In this document: positions 35,175-48,650 of the stretch, in pieces
Layout of the letters: each line of letters opens with the position of its first letter
Numbering within the stretch: position 1 is the stretch's first letter
Assembly (NCBI GenBank): GCA_021018995.1
Contig: CM037586.1
Location: 152,438,060 to 152,502,059, forward strand
Direction of reading: 5' to 3'
Source: Chloranthus sessilifolius
Taxonomy: Eukaryota; Streptophyta; Magnoliopsida; Chloranthales; Chloranthaceae
DNA: 64,000 nt
The notes under the pieces: generated by a model
Seen by the model: only the letters and a program-made list of their open reading frames with translations
The model's database searches: none
What the model was told of the DNA's origin: nothing
Made by a program: the position numbers and the translations under genes

Positions 35175-38100
35175 GAGGTACAGGGATAGGAGAAAAAGTG
35201 ATGAAAACAACCTAACAGATTCCAGAGAACATTACTTCTATGAAGTTCATAAATTACTACTCACAAGGATAATTTTTGTTTCATCCAAATCTCTCTGAAT
35301 TTTCAACAGCTTATCAGCTTCTGCAGGATCCTGAAAATGAAAAAAACCTGTATTACTTGTCCTTGAAAAATGTGTCCATAATCAAGGAAGCCTGATGCAT
35401 TCAACAAGGTTCTACTTAGTGTGGAGCCAGTCCTTGAAAAATGCGTCCATAATCAAGGCAGCCTGATGCATTCAACAAGGTTCTACTTAGTGTGGAGCTA
35501 TGCTGGTTACTGGAACTGCACTGGTATTTGGGTTATAGTGGCAGTAAGTTAAATGAAAAATAAGAAACAAAACAAAAACCTGAAATTTGGTTAGTGCTTC
35601 ATTCAAATAAGGCCATGGTTGACTCGAGTCGGGTAGTATATTTCTCCAAGAATCTCCAAAGTTCTTCTGATATTCATCTAGGACCTGTCAAAAGCTTTTT
35701 TTATTGTATCAGTCTTCTGCAAGATCAATCTCAAATAAATTGAAACTACATACAGGAAAAAAAAATCATTTTGGAGGGCCTATCCCTTTTACCATTGGCA
35801 GCCATTGAAATGGTTGACCAATGGCATACAATGTATCTAAGGTTATGGAATACAGTGTATCTAAGGTTGATTTAAATAGTTGAGAATGGCAGTACTCCAT
35901 TGCTCAAACATTTCAAAGGGTTACTGATGGTGATAGATTTTTGTGTATATCAGCAGCAGTGCACTTTTGCTTTGCTTTAAGACAGAAACAGCACTTTTAT
36001 GTATACGTAAACATAAATTTCTTTGCTTAATTTCCATAAACTATGAAAGTAACCTTTTACCTAGTGTGCCTTCTAGTTTCCTAGAAGACGATGATTGGTA
36101 CCAGTGTTAAAAGAATTTCACCTAAACAAAATTTGCTTCGATTAATTTCTATAAACTTCATAAGTAATCTCTTGACTAGTGTGCCTTCTCTAATTTCCTA
36201 GAAAACAATTATGGGTGCCAGTTCTAAAAGAATTTCCAAGGCCTAAAAATTCAAAACGATGTCCCTTTATGAATAAAAGCCCTCAAGCAAATTTGAGAAT
36301 GTGGAAAAGGAAATTCTCAAAATGATGAGAATTCAGAAGGTAGCCTAAAAATTCAAAACGATGTCCATTTATGCATAGAAGTGCTCAACCAAATTTGAAA
36401 ATGAGAATGTGGAAATGAAGATTCTCAAAATGATGAGAATTCAGAAGGTGGGAGCTCCTCGGAAGAATATGTACAAGTAAGATGAAGGTTAAAGAAAGAA
36501 GATTGTACCAATTTAGACATATAAATTAAAGAATGGAAAATATCCAGATCCTACAAACAGTAAAACCAATAACAAATAGTAGAACACGTAAGATGGAACA
36601 CGGAGTCCTAGTGATGGTACTGAAGAGGGAAACCAGAGCACAGAAGGCATGTCAGGTAGAAAACTCTTACTAAGGTTTGGTACTGTATTTTTTTTAAAAA
36701 AAGACCTAGACAAAATATGCTAATTTCACCAAAACAATATATGCTACAAAACTCAAGCTATGCTTCACAGATCAGCAGACAGCTCAAATTAGGGGTGCAA
36801 AATGAAATTTTATAGCATAAGGAACTATAAAAAATCAAACCAATTGAAACCCATGTTTACCTTGTTAAGAAGAGAGAATGCACTTCGCACAGGGTAATGG
36901 TCATCCATAAAGGCCAAAGCGCAAAGCCCATTTCTATTGTAAGAATGTACCTTGTATTCTGACAAAAAAAGGATCTCACTTTATTGCATCTTCATCAGAT
37001 AAATTATCCCAAAAAAAATGTACCAAGAATAACCACCTTTTTAACACCGTAAATGATTTAAATAAAAATAAGGCAGTCAAGGGCCATTCATTAAACACTA
37101 CAGAATTGCATATGTAGAATGATACCATTCTACTTTACCATTGTATATAGCAATAGACTTTACCATCCTGTGCTCCATGTGATTTGACGCCCATGATCTC
37201 AAAATTTATTTCGTAAAAGATTGGAACGAAAACGATCTCCATTGTCTGATTCACTGCAGTCAGATACCATTTAAAATTAAAGGTATGCTAAATTTACATA
37301 GTAGCTATTAATGTTAGATGTCATTCGACGGCTTTGAATCGAACGATGGAGATCGTTTTTCTACTCGATCTATTACACCAAAGATCTTTAGATCATGGCG
37401 CACCTATCAAATAGTACACATGTTAATTTTACATATCACGCATCCTAAAAAGTGACTCGAGTACCAAGTCCACTTATCTAATACAAACTCATTTTCTCTA
37501 TGCACCATAACTTGCCCCCCTTGTAAGAAAATCCTGGCTCTGCCACTAACGGTAAACACTCAGTAAACATGTATTGTGTCATTTTATGGGTGATAAATGG
37601 TAGTTAAGTAAAATCTCTCAAATAAGAGACTGATGCAGGCCACAGGCAATATGATAATCTGGTTTTGGTCCTAAACCAGGAAATCTCCAAAAAGATTCGG
37701 AGAAGGTCTTTTGGTGTAGTTTGATTAAGGATCAAGGAACCAAATACCTCTGCAAGTGTCTCATCACAGGAACACCAAAGGTTGACGTCGACCAACTAGG
37801 AAAAAGTTCTCTTCAATAGTATAAGTTTTCCTATCACAGCCGGAACACCAAAGGTTGACCTCGGGCAACTAGGGCTAAAAAAGTTCTCTTCAATAGTATT
37901 AGTTCCCATCAACTCTCCCCGGGTTAGACGGATGTCCCCATCAACTCTCCCCGGGTTAGACGGATTCATCCCCGATGAATGCTGGTTGTGATAAAGGTTC
38001 AAAAGATCCGGATCAAGCTACTGAAATTCCTCCTGTGTAATCCAAGTATTCTCTGTGTCAGTCTTGTTCTTCCACTGGACCAAGTACTTCTGAAGTCCCC

Positions 38101-41100
38101 CATGGTTGGTGGATACAATCTGATCTTCCAGCACATCTTCGATGATCTCACGAATTTCCCGAGTAGGTGGGGGTAACGGTGTGGGAAGGGGAATAATTGG
38201 ATCATCGGATGTAGAAGGCTCAAAGGGGTTGACAGGGATGGTTGAAGGGCCATGGAATGGAACAACGTCCTCCACATTGAAAGTCGTGCTAATCCCCAAT
38301 TCCGGCGGAAGATCTAAGATGTAGGCATTAGAACCCACACGCTTCAAGATCTGATAGGGTCCAGCACCACGAGCTTGTATCTTCTTTGCAACTCCTTGTG
38401 GGAATCGCTCGGGTCTATTCCGAACCATCATAAAATCACCCTCTTGGAATTCTTTGAACCGTTTATGAGAATCTGTAGAAAACTTGTATTTTTCATTCTT
38501 TAAATTAATTCTTTTCTTAATCTCAGCATGCAACTCATGAATGCGATGCGCAAATGTCGACGCAGAGTCTGATGACCGATGATGAATGGACATTGGAATG
38601 AGTTCTACTGGTGTTCTAGGTTTATACCCATGCACAATTTGGAACGGACTCATGCCTGTGGTTCTATTAACCGAATTGTTATATACAAACTCAGCGACAG
38701 GTAAGATGGAATCCCAACTCCTAATGTGCTCGCCCACTAGACACCTTAACAGATTTCCTAAACTCCTATTGACAACCTCGGTTTGCCCGTCAGTTTGAGG
38801 ATGATAAGCAGATGAAAATTGTAGTCGAGTCCCCATTTTGTGCCATAGTGTCTTCCAAAAATAACTGACAAATTTAACGTCACGGTCAGACACTATCGTC
38901 TTAGGCAAACCATGTAGACGAACGACCTCATTAAAGAACAGGGTAGCAATGTGACTAGCATCGGAGGTCTTCGCACATGCAATGAAGTGGGCTATCTTAG
39001 AGAAACGGTCTACAACAACGAACACCGAGTCGTGCTTTCGGAGGGTTTTAGGGAGGCCTAACACGAAGTCCATTGATAGGTCTTGCCACGGGGTGTGTGG
39101 CACCGGTAAAGGTATATACAATCCCGTGTTCTGCCTCTTTTGCTTTGCCAACTGACAAACACGACACCAGCTGATAATTTTGGCAATATCTCTGGTGAGA
39201 TTGGGCCAATAAAATCGGTCTTCAACCAATGCGACAATTTCATTGCGACTAAAATGGCCAGCAACCCCTCCGGCGTGTAATTCCCAAACGAGAAAGTCTC
39301 GCAAAGAAGTGCGGGGAATACACAAACGGTGTTTTAAGAACAAATACCCATCCTGTAGGGTATATTTACTCCCTCTGACAGGTTGTCCACTCACAAGTGA
39401 GGCATACTCTTCGCCAAAATCCGGACATGTGGGGTAATCCTCCACAAGGCGTTCGAATCCGGTTACCTCAACACTTAATGAGTGCAACGTCGCCATTCTC
39501 TGACTAAGTCGTCGACCACTCCACACCCCTATGTTTTACGGTAAACCCTTGAAGTTGTTCAACCCATTTAGCATGTTGTGGGTTTAACTTCTTTTGAGAA
39601 TTCAAAAATCGCGAGGCTTCGTGAAAGAACAAGCAATTCATGTGGTAGTAGATAGTGTTTCCAATATTTAAGGGATTGGACTACAGCGTAGAATTCTTTA
39701 TCGTGGGTCGAGTATACTTTGACGCCTCATTTAGCTTTTCCTTTGAAATAAGCTGTCGGATGGCCCTCTTGGCTCAATACTCCTCGATACCTAGCTTGTG
39801 GCGTCTGCAACTTAAGACCTTAGAAGTCGGGGAAAGGCATGACGCAGACTTAGTCATTGAGACTTAATCTCCTTGAAAGCCTTAGCATGAGTGTCCATTT
39901 AAACTCCCCTTTACAGTGCAATCGGTGATAGGAAGTTACTCTTGAAATTCTGGATGAACCGCCTGTAAAATGTGGCTAACCCATGAAAGCTACGAACTTC
40001 ATGAATGTTCCGAGGTTCCGACCATTCAACGATAGCTGTGACCTTTTCAGGATCTGCAGTCATTCCATCAGAGGTCAAGACAAACCCTAAGAAGACAACG
40101 CGATGTGACATGAATGTGCACTTCTTCAGGTTCACGTATAACTTCTCTCCTCGGAGAGTCACACAAACTTGCCTTAAATGGTCCAAGTGTTGTTCCTCAT
40201 TGTGGCTGTAGATGAGGATGTTGTCAAAATAAACTACAAGGACTTGCCGATGAAAGGCCGTAACACTTGCATCATGATATGCATAAATGTACTCAGGGCG
40301 TTCGAAAGCCCAAAAGGCATGACAAACCATTCGTACAAACCATCTTTGGTTTTGAAGGCAGTTTTCCATTCATCCCCGTGATGAACTCGGATTTGATGGT
40401 ACCCACTCTTCAAATCGATCTTCAAAAAAATTGTGGCACCTACCATCATGTCTAACATATCGTCCAATCTTGGTATCGGGAACCGATACTTGACCGTGAT
40501 CTTGTTAATCGCGCGACTATCCACACACATCCTCCAAGTTCCGTCTTTCTTGGGTGTGAGCAGTGTCGGCACGGCACAAGGACTCAAGCTTTCCTTTATG
40601 AACCCCTTTTGAAGAAGCTCATCAACTTGCCTTTTTAACTCCGAGCGTTCGGATGGATTCATACGATAGTGAGGCAAGTTGGGTAATGTAGCTCCAGGGA
40701 CTAGATCGATGGCGTGTTGGATGTCCCATAGAGGTGGTAATTCATTTGGAAGGTCTTTGGGAAAGACATCCGCAAACTCACTCAAGATTGGTTTGACCTC
40801 TTTTGGAACCTCAACGCCTGATTCTTTGGACTTTTCAACTGTGACAAGGACATAGACGATGTCCTCTGTCTTAGCGCCTCGTTCAAACTCAAGAGGGCTA
40901 ACGATGTGAACGGCCTTAGATGTCTTCTCTCTCTCTAATAGGCCTTTATTACTTGACTTTGTCGACTTCACTGTGGGTGCCTTTGGAGGTAACAGATTAA
41001 GTTGTATTTTCTGACCTTTGTGAGTGAAGGAACACACGTTCGATCGACCGAATAGTGTAACATCCATGTCATACAACCAAGGCCTCCCGAGGATGATATA

Positions 41101-44100
41101 CCCCACATCCATGGGCACAACATCGCACTACAAGGTGTCCTTATACTATCCGAATTGTATAGGAACCTGACACCTTTGTGAAACAGGGATGGATGATGAA
41201 TTAACCCAAGCAATCTTATAGGGTCGTGGGTGAGCTATGGGGGTGAGCCCTAAACGAGAAACTGTACTTTCAGAAACCACATTAGTACAACTTTCACTGT
41301 CAACAAGGACTCGACAGGCTTTCATTCCACACGTGGCTATGGTATAAAAGATATTATTCCGTCGCCAATCATTACTCTCCTTCGATTGGGCTAGAGCACA
41401 TCTAACCACATGAACCCGCGAGGTATTATCCTCCCCAACGGGATAGGAGACATCCCTGAGACACGCCATTGTTCGTTCCCCTACACAGTCTTCTTCATCA
41501 CTAGGGAACGACGCAGGCTCATACACTTCAACAGTACCTTCATCATGCTCATTTTCGTTGTCCTCAGCTATGAACAAATTTCGGGATGGGCATTGTGCTG
41601 CAAAATGCCCGATGTCGTGACACTTATAACATTTATTTTGACCACCATTCTTGGGGCCTTCGAGCATTGGACTCTTACCCTTATCGACTCGAGTTCTACG
41701 GTGTAATGTGAGGTTGGACCTAGCAGAGTTGGGCTTTGACTCAAGTCCATTGAACCGATAACTAAACTTATAACTAGATGGAATACTAGTTTTGAGGTAT
41801 CGCTCTAGCTCTTCGACTCTAGAGAAACATTGTTTAGATTATCAACAGGGTATGGAATAAGTTCCCTTTGTAGTTCTGGCGAAGGCCCATTCGAAATCAA
41901 GATAGGGTAACCTTTTCCAGTTCAGTCACATTGGCCTGGGTCTTTAGTTCTTCGAACTTATCGATGTATTCAGTGACCGATGAATTTCCTTGACGCAATG
42001 AATGCCACTGATCAAGAATGTGTTCCTCGTAGGATAGAGGAACATATTTATCGCTCAACTGGTTCTTCATCTCTTCCCAAGTGGAAATGGGAGTAAGACC
42101 GTTGGATTGTCTTCGGCGCTCTAGACCCATCCAATAAAGTCGAGCTTGGCCTGTAAGTTTGACCTTTGCAAAGCGGACCTTTCGCTCTTCGGACATGGCA
42201 TACCACTCGAAGTAGTTTTTCATACCGGTGACCCACTCAAGAAAGACTTTAGGTTGTCTTTTCCCATTAAAATTAGGGGCGTCCATTTTTACTGATTTCA
42301 TGATTTTATCGTCCTGTTCGATGTTGATTTCGCGACGATGAGGAACTTCCCTCCTACGTTCATGGGTGTGGACTCTATTGGGGTTTTCGGCGATGAGCTC
42401 ATTGATTTCTTCCATGCGGGTTTCTAAAGTTTCATGCCGGATTTGTAGGTCTTGCAACTATTGTTGCACCTGATTGTGGTGTTCATCCATCCGGGCGGTC
42501 AGGTCTCTAATCAGGACTTCTAACTTATCGGGATCCATGATGATGCAAGGAAATTTAGACAAAGACTAGACTAAAAAAATTAAAATAAAATAAATTCAGA
42601 CAAAGCTTTCCAAAAAAAAAAAAAAAATCAGACAAAAGGCAGACGAAAATTTTCAGGCAAAAGTTAGACAAAAATTACAGACAAAAAGCCAGACGAAAAT
42701 TTTCAGACAAAAGCCAGACAAATCGGATTTTTTTTTTTTTAACCCAAAAATAATAAAAACCTAAAACCTATATGACCCTAAAACTAAATTAATGCTCTGA
42801 TACCAATTTGATGCGGGAACTTACTAAATGCAATGTTAGGGCTGAGATTAGGATTAAAATTAATTTAATCAATTAAAATAACAATTTCTCATAACAAATT
42901 ATCACGAAAATTTTAGAAATTCAATTAGGTGATTTAATTTCGGCCCAAAATAGTGTTACTTTCGTGTACGTTCCCTATCGCGGATCTAGAAGACTAGGGT
43001 TCTTATGAACGGCTAGATCTCCGATAGTTTTAGGGCGTCGAACGAACTCGCAAGCGGGTTCTCTCGATACCAAACGAAAATAAAAGGCTAATAAAATTAA
43101 TGATGAACAAAATATTGATTTAGGACTTTTATGAGATCAATAAAATAATTAGGATTACGCTACTTACGCAAACCGTAGATCTAAAGAAGATAGAGATGAA
43201 AGAAGAGTTGGCCTTGCACTAAACCGCAAGCGGGAATCGAAAAATCGCTTTCCGTTTTGAGAGAATCCCACCCTCACGAAAGTTAAAAACTCTCAATTTT
43301 GCATAAGCAATTTTCATTAACCAAAAAGTTGTAATAAAAGTGTTTACAAGCCTTTAAATAGGCTAACCAATGCATAAAATTAGAAATCCTAGTATAACTC
43401 TAATTCCGAATTCAAATAAAAGAAATATCATAATTCTTCTAAAACAATAAGGAAACTAATCCTATTTCTAATAAAAGAAACAACTCTTACTTTCTAAAAT
43501 AAAATAATAAAAGAAACTAATCCTAATTCAATTAGGATTCTTGAAATTCGTCACTTTATATGCAGCCTCCGAAAACTGACCATAACTTCTTCAATACTTG
43601 TTGGAATTGCTCAAATTTTGGCTCGTTGGAAAGCTACTTCGATAAGCTTTCAAATATGATCAAATTCGTATCAATCCGACTTCGTTTGACACTTCAAAAT
43701 AGGCCAAACATAAAAGTGACGGGATTAAAAGTTACTCTTCTTTCGATAAGTTACGTTTCTTCTTTCGCCTCCGATATGTTATGGGTGGGTGCTTGAATCG
43801 GATGTCCCCATCATTTATTTTTAGTAGTATTCCTAGAGTTTTTTTGGCTTTATAAATACATTGTAATCTCTTTTGAGAAAATAATTAATGATGACTATTG
43901 AAATTTGATTGCTTTGTGCTATCTTTGAGAGTTCGTTGAGAATTTTCCGAGTTTAAGGTTTGGTGTGAGGCCAATATTTTCGCTGGCGAAAAGCCAGTGA
44001 TTTTCTATATCTTCTTCTTATTTCTCTATTTTTATTTTATCCCAGAGATCAAAACCATAATCCTATCGTGTTGAATTTACTCTACTTTAGGGTTAGCGCA

Positions 44101-47100
44101 TTTCCCTCCTGCATCATAGGGTGTCCCCCTGTCGACGAGCTACAATAGACCCCGGTTGTAGTGAGAAATACACAACGGTTGGCTAGAGTGTTCCCCATAG
44201 ACAATGTGCTATAATGGATCCAGGTTGTAGTGAGAAGTAGGCAAGGGTCAGCTAGGGTGTTCCCTATAAGTGGTGCTGCAACAATATTAGATTTGTTACA
44301 AACAGTATGCTAAGGCTCCAACACCAACATAGACATGTGCGAGCAAAGAATTTTCGGAAGCTACGTATGGCTTCTTGGAATGGAGGTACATTAATTAGGA
44401 AGAACCATGGGTCAAAATCTCAAACAGATACATACCGGTATCGGTGGGCAGCGGTACACGATAATTATCATTTGTATCGCTGGCCTGTATCATTTTTTTT
44501 CGATTGTATCGCCGATACATTGAATGTATCGGTGATACCGATATGCATCGTCTAGGTTTTGAGAGTGGACGATACGTATTGGAAAATCGAGTTTTTGACC
44601 CCTGGGAAAAACGTTGAATTGGTATATGCTATAGGGAGAAAGAAGATAAACATAGCATGCTTGCAACAGATGAAGTGGAAAAGAGAAAAGTTAAGGACCT
44701 AGGATATGGGCAAACAACAAGGATTGCAAACAATTACTAAAAAATAAATGGTGAGACTTAAAAGGAGACAAAATAAGAACCTTTAAAAAAAATGAGTACA
44801 TGTGTAGAGGATCGTGAGATGTGCAAAAAATGGTGCAATCTCTAAAACAAGTTGCTAAAGAGGTGTTCGGAGAATTTAAAGGAAGAACAGGTAACACAAC
44901 ATGAAACATGGTGGTGGAATATTGGAATGAAAAGATTCAAAAGTCAATTGCTGAGAGAAGAAGTATTTTTAAGGGAATGACAGAGAATGAGAAATACAGG
45001 AGATCTTGAAAGATATAAGCTCGTCAAAAGAGAAGCTACGAAAGTCGTAAAGTCAAATATGAAGCGTACGACAATTTGTATGCTAGGCTGAGAGCTGTAA
45101 GAAAAGAGAAAATTCAACAAACTTGTCAAGAGTAGAGGTAAGAAAACAAAAATCTCGACCAGGTAAGGTGAATTAAAGACGAAGACCAAAGGATAATTAA
45201 AAAAAAAGACGGCAAGAGTACTTTACAGATTTATTGAACATGGAATATGCGAGGAAAGTAGATGAACAAGAGAAACCAAATCAAGGGATGATAAACGAAG
45301 TATCAAAAATTGAAGTAAGAGTAGCCTTGGCAACGACGAAGTAAATAAGAGAGTTCATAACATATGGAATACTTAGAAAGGTTTGGATTGAATTGAATAT
45401 TTATTTTTTATTTTATCGGTATAGGTCCAACAAATGCATTGAAAGAGAGCCAGCGAGGAGCTGGAGATAGTACAACAAACCCGGCAAAATTCACCGAAGC
45501 CAAAAGGAAATATAGAAAAAAGCATAAAAACTCAACACAGAGACATTCCCAACGCCTTCTGAAAAAATTGAGAGGCCGGGGAAGGACCCGCGGAGCCCGA
45601 GGGCTCTACCCAGGTTCGAAGCTCTCAGGGCCCGCCAAGGCCCCATCCTAGTCGAGCACCACCCATGAGCACATGAGCTCCACAATCATTTTAAGAATCA
45701 TCTCGATCAGACGACAAATTTTGCGAAATATGCGCATTCCGCTCCAACCAAATGCCCCACAAGACCGCAAAAAAGCCACCCTCCAATAAACCCCAACAAG
45801 CCTGCCCAACTTAGTGCCCAACCAGGAAGAAAGAAAGCTTGGGATGGACTCCGAGAAGACCCACGTCATGTCAAACATCTTGAGGATAACTCCCCAAATC
45901 TCTTACGTAACCCGACAGTGAAGAAAGAATGCGGAGCCGACTCCTCAGAGTGAAGACACATAGAGCATCGGTTGGGCAAGTCCTTACCTCTTCTAATTAA
46001 CTGATCAACCGTGAGAATACGTCTCCTAACTACCGTCCACGCAAGAAACCTCACCTTAGGAGGGATCGGAGCTTTCTAAAGCTCGGCCCAATCACACCAA
46101 CAGAGGGGATGACCACCATTCATCCGGTAGAAAGACTTGACAGAGAAAGACTCGGACCTGCTAGCCATCCAGATTCTCTCATCAACTCTACCATGATTTT
46201 TGACTGTGTGATATAACAAGGACAATAAATCCTGAAAGGGAATAAGCTCTTCCTCTCTTAGGAGTCTTCTCATGTACAACTCCCAAGAGACCTTTCCCTC
46301 GTAATCTGAAAAAAGATCTGCCACCAAAGAGCAGGGGTTAATCGAGATGGAGTAAATGGCAGCAAACCTCTCCTTTAAAGGCTGGTACTCTATCCAGACA
46401 TCGTCCCAAAATCTAATCTTGGACCCCTCCCCCCAGCTGAAGCGAATACCCCTCGAATAGGACTTCCAGGTAGAGCAAATGCCTTTTCACCAAGTAGAAA
46501 ATTGTCTATTAACAATAACGTCAACTTTCCAATATGGAACTAAATTGTTCAATGAGATATTAAAGACGAAGAAATGCCTGAAGAACGGAGGAAGAGCATT
46601 GTGGTCCCTTTTTATAAGAATAAAGGGGATATCCAAAACTGTGCCAACTATCAAGGTGTTAAACTTATGAACCAGACTATGAAATTATGGGGGGAAAAAC
46701 TAGAAGAATGGTTAAGAGAGGATTCAAGTGTACCAGAGAACTAGTTTGGATTTATGTCCCGAAGATTAAAAAATGAAGACATTTTCCTATTGAGACAACT
46801 TATAGAGAAGGAAAAACTAATATATGTTTTTTATTGATTTGGAAAAGACATGATAGATGTTGAGATAGATAACTAGGTGGACACTGAGGAAGAAATGCAT
46901 CTCAAACTTATATATTGAGTTTATAGTAGACATGTATGAAAAGACAGTGACTAGTTAGGAACTACATGTGGTGGATTCTATTTGTAGATGATGTTATACT
47001 CATCGCCTAAACAAGGAAACAAATAAATGTTAATCTGAAATTATGGAGAGAGGCCTTACTCAAGAGGTTTGAAAATTAGTAGAACAAAGAAGAAACATAT

Positions 47101-48606
47101 GAAATGCAAATTTAGTGAACATGATGGTCTGGAGGAGGATTTGGTTAGAATATAAAACCACCTAGAGCCACATTGTCATAGATTTCGTTATTTAGATCTT
47201 ACTTTACAATCTGATGGCGGATTTGAGGAAGACCTCACAAATAAGGTTAATGCAAGTTGGAATAAATAGAGGCAAGCAAGTGGAGCATAGTGTGACCCAA
47301 GAGTCCCACTTCAATTGAAAGGATGTTTTAATAAGCTAGACATAAGACCTACCAAACTATATGGTGTGGAATGCCAGGCTACGAAAAAGCGACAAGAAGA
47401 TGGAGTGCATGGGACTGAGATGCGTATGTCAGAATGGATGTGTGAAGAAACAAGAAATTATAAACTTAGCAACGAATATATAAGAGAAAATTTGAAAGTG
47501 AGACCTATAAAGGAAAAAACTATGGAATGTAGTTTGAGGTGGCTTGGATGTCCATTGGAGGTCAGAAGGACCCCGTATGAAGGATTGAGACGATGATCAC
47601 AAAATTGTGGAGAGATAGGACTTGCAAATCCGACCCCAAATAGATGGGATTAGGCTATAGTGATGATGATATATAGGGCCAGAGACACATGTATTTCTCA
47701 TCTTGGGCCCTCCCGATATTGAGACAGGTCGTTCAATACATCATAATATCATATGAGACTTTGAACTATGGAACCCAATTAACTTCAAGAAAATTTATAA
47801 TTATACTCTTTGCATGATGATATTGCAATCCTTTGGTCTTGCAAAGATGAAAGTTCAACCATCCCACTAGCCATCTCCAACCAACCCCACCTCTATCAAA
47901 AGAGCAAAAGGACCAAGCATTGAAGGGTGGATCACTATGATTTTACAGCTCCAAGCTTTAAGGGTTATGTAACATGCATTCTTTGCGAATTCCCAACGAA
48001 AAGAATAAAACACTTACTTATATAGTATACTTGAACAAGGAGATATTCAAGCTTTTTTTTTAAATCTTTGGAACTTACAAACACCAAGTTGTTAATAATT
48101 CGAATGTCAATTTTGAAATGAGTGAACAATTCCCGAATGAAAATATTTGAGCTAAACACCAATGGTTTTTCTTGTTCTTTTTTCAGTAATTATTATTGTT
48201 TGGAAAGATAGAAATGCTTGTAGATTCCAAATCCAATTCACACATATTGTGCTTGTGATTCGAAAGATTATAGATCATAAGGCACAAAGGATTGATATGA
48301 TTAACTGCCTCCAGGAGTTTCACTTAGAGAGCTTTTCGAAGATTGGCAAGTGTTGTGCATGAGCCATTGATTTCAACCCAATTGAAAGAAACACAAATAC
48401 ATGAGCTCCCCCTACGGTGGGCAGAAGCGGAATAAACTAGATTTGTATCTCGCATATCCATAACAATATTGGGGAAAATATTGTTATGCTTGAGTGGTGG
48501 GACATGGTTTTAAAACATGGAAACTCGACTCGACTCGGAAATCATCTGAGTAGAGTCAACGCGGAAAATCGGTCCGACTCGACTCGCTCCGACTCAGGTT
48601 ATTTAA

Positions 48607-48650
<44 letters not shown>

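Larger units (their letters stand above)
37929..43813 (-). mobile_element. Gypsy chromovirus, 3' LTR lost
   Basis: Read on the minus strand: 5' LTR 43813-42809 (1005 bp, TGATGGGGACATCC..CCCGCATCA), tRNA-iMet primer site TGGTATCAGAGC (42805-42794), gag from 42538, zinc knuckle, protease, reverse transcriptase, RNase H, integrase with C-terminal chromodomain to 38018. A polypurine tract GGGGAGAGT follows, and then TGATGGGGACATCCG at 37943-37929, exactly the first 15 bases of the LTR. After that the LTR sequence stops and a duplicated polypurine-tract segment appears instead. The order RT-RH-IN and the chromodomain place it in the chromoviruses. It lies in YKT6 intron 1, in the same orientation as YKT6. 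Confidence 0.9.
44350..47672 (+). mobile_element. RTE-type LINE, degraded and split by two insertions
   Basis: The RTE endonuclease start is visible as [14 protein letters not shown] (about 44360-44400). It continues after an insertion as [20 protein letters not shown] (about 44613-44670). The linker region follows to about 45395. After a second insertion the frame resumes with [11 protein letters not shown] (about 46540), then [20 protein letters not shown] and FGFMSRR (46580-46780), all reverse transcriptase landmarks. FVDDVIL is at about 46980 ([10 protein letters not shown], catalytic DD kept). The 3' end is CCCCAAATAGATGGGATTAGG with GATGATGAT (about 47632-47672). Stops and frameshifts throughout. 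Confidence 0.85.

Noticed and set aside
44405..44605. GTATCGG segment as part of the RTE
   Set aside because: RTE endonuclease landmarks on either side ([14 protein letters not shown] and [14 protein letters not shown]) become contiguous only when the segment is removed.
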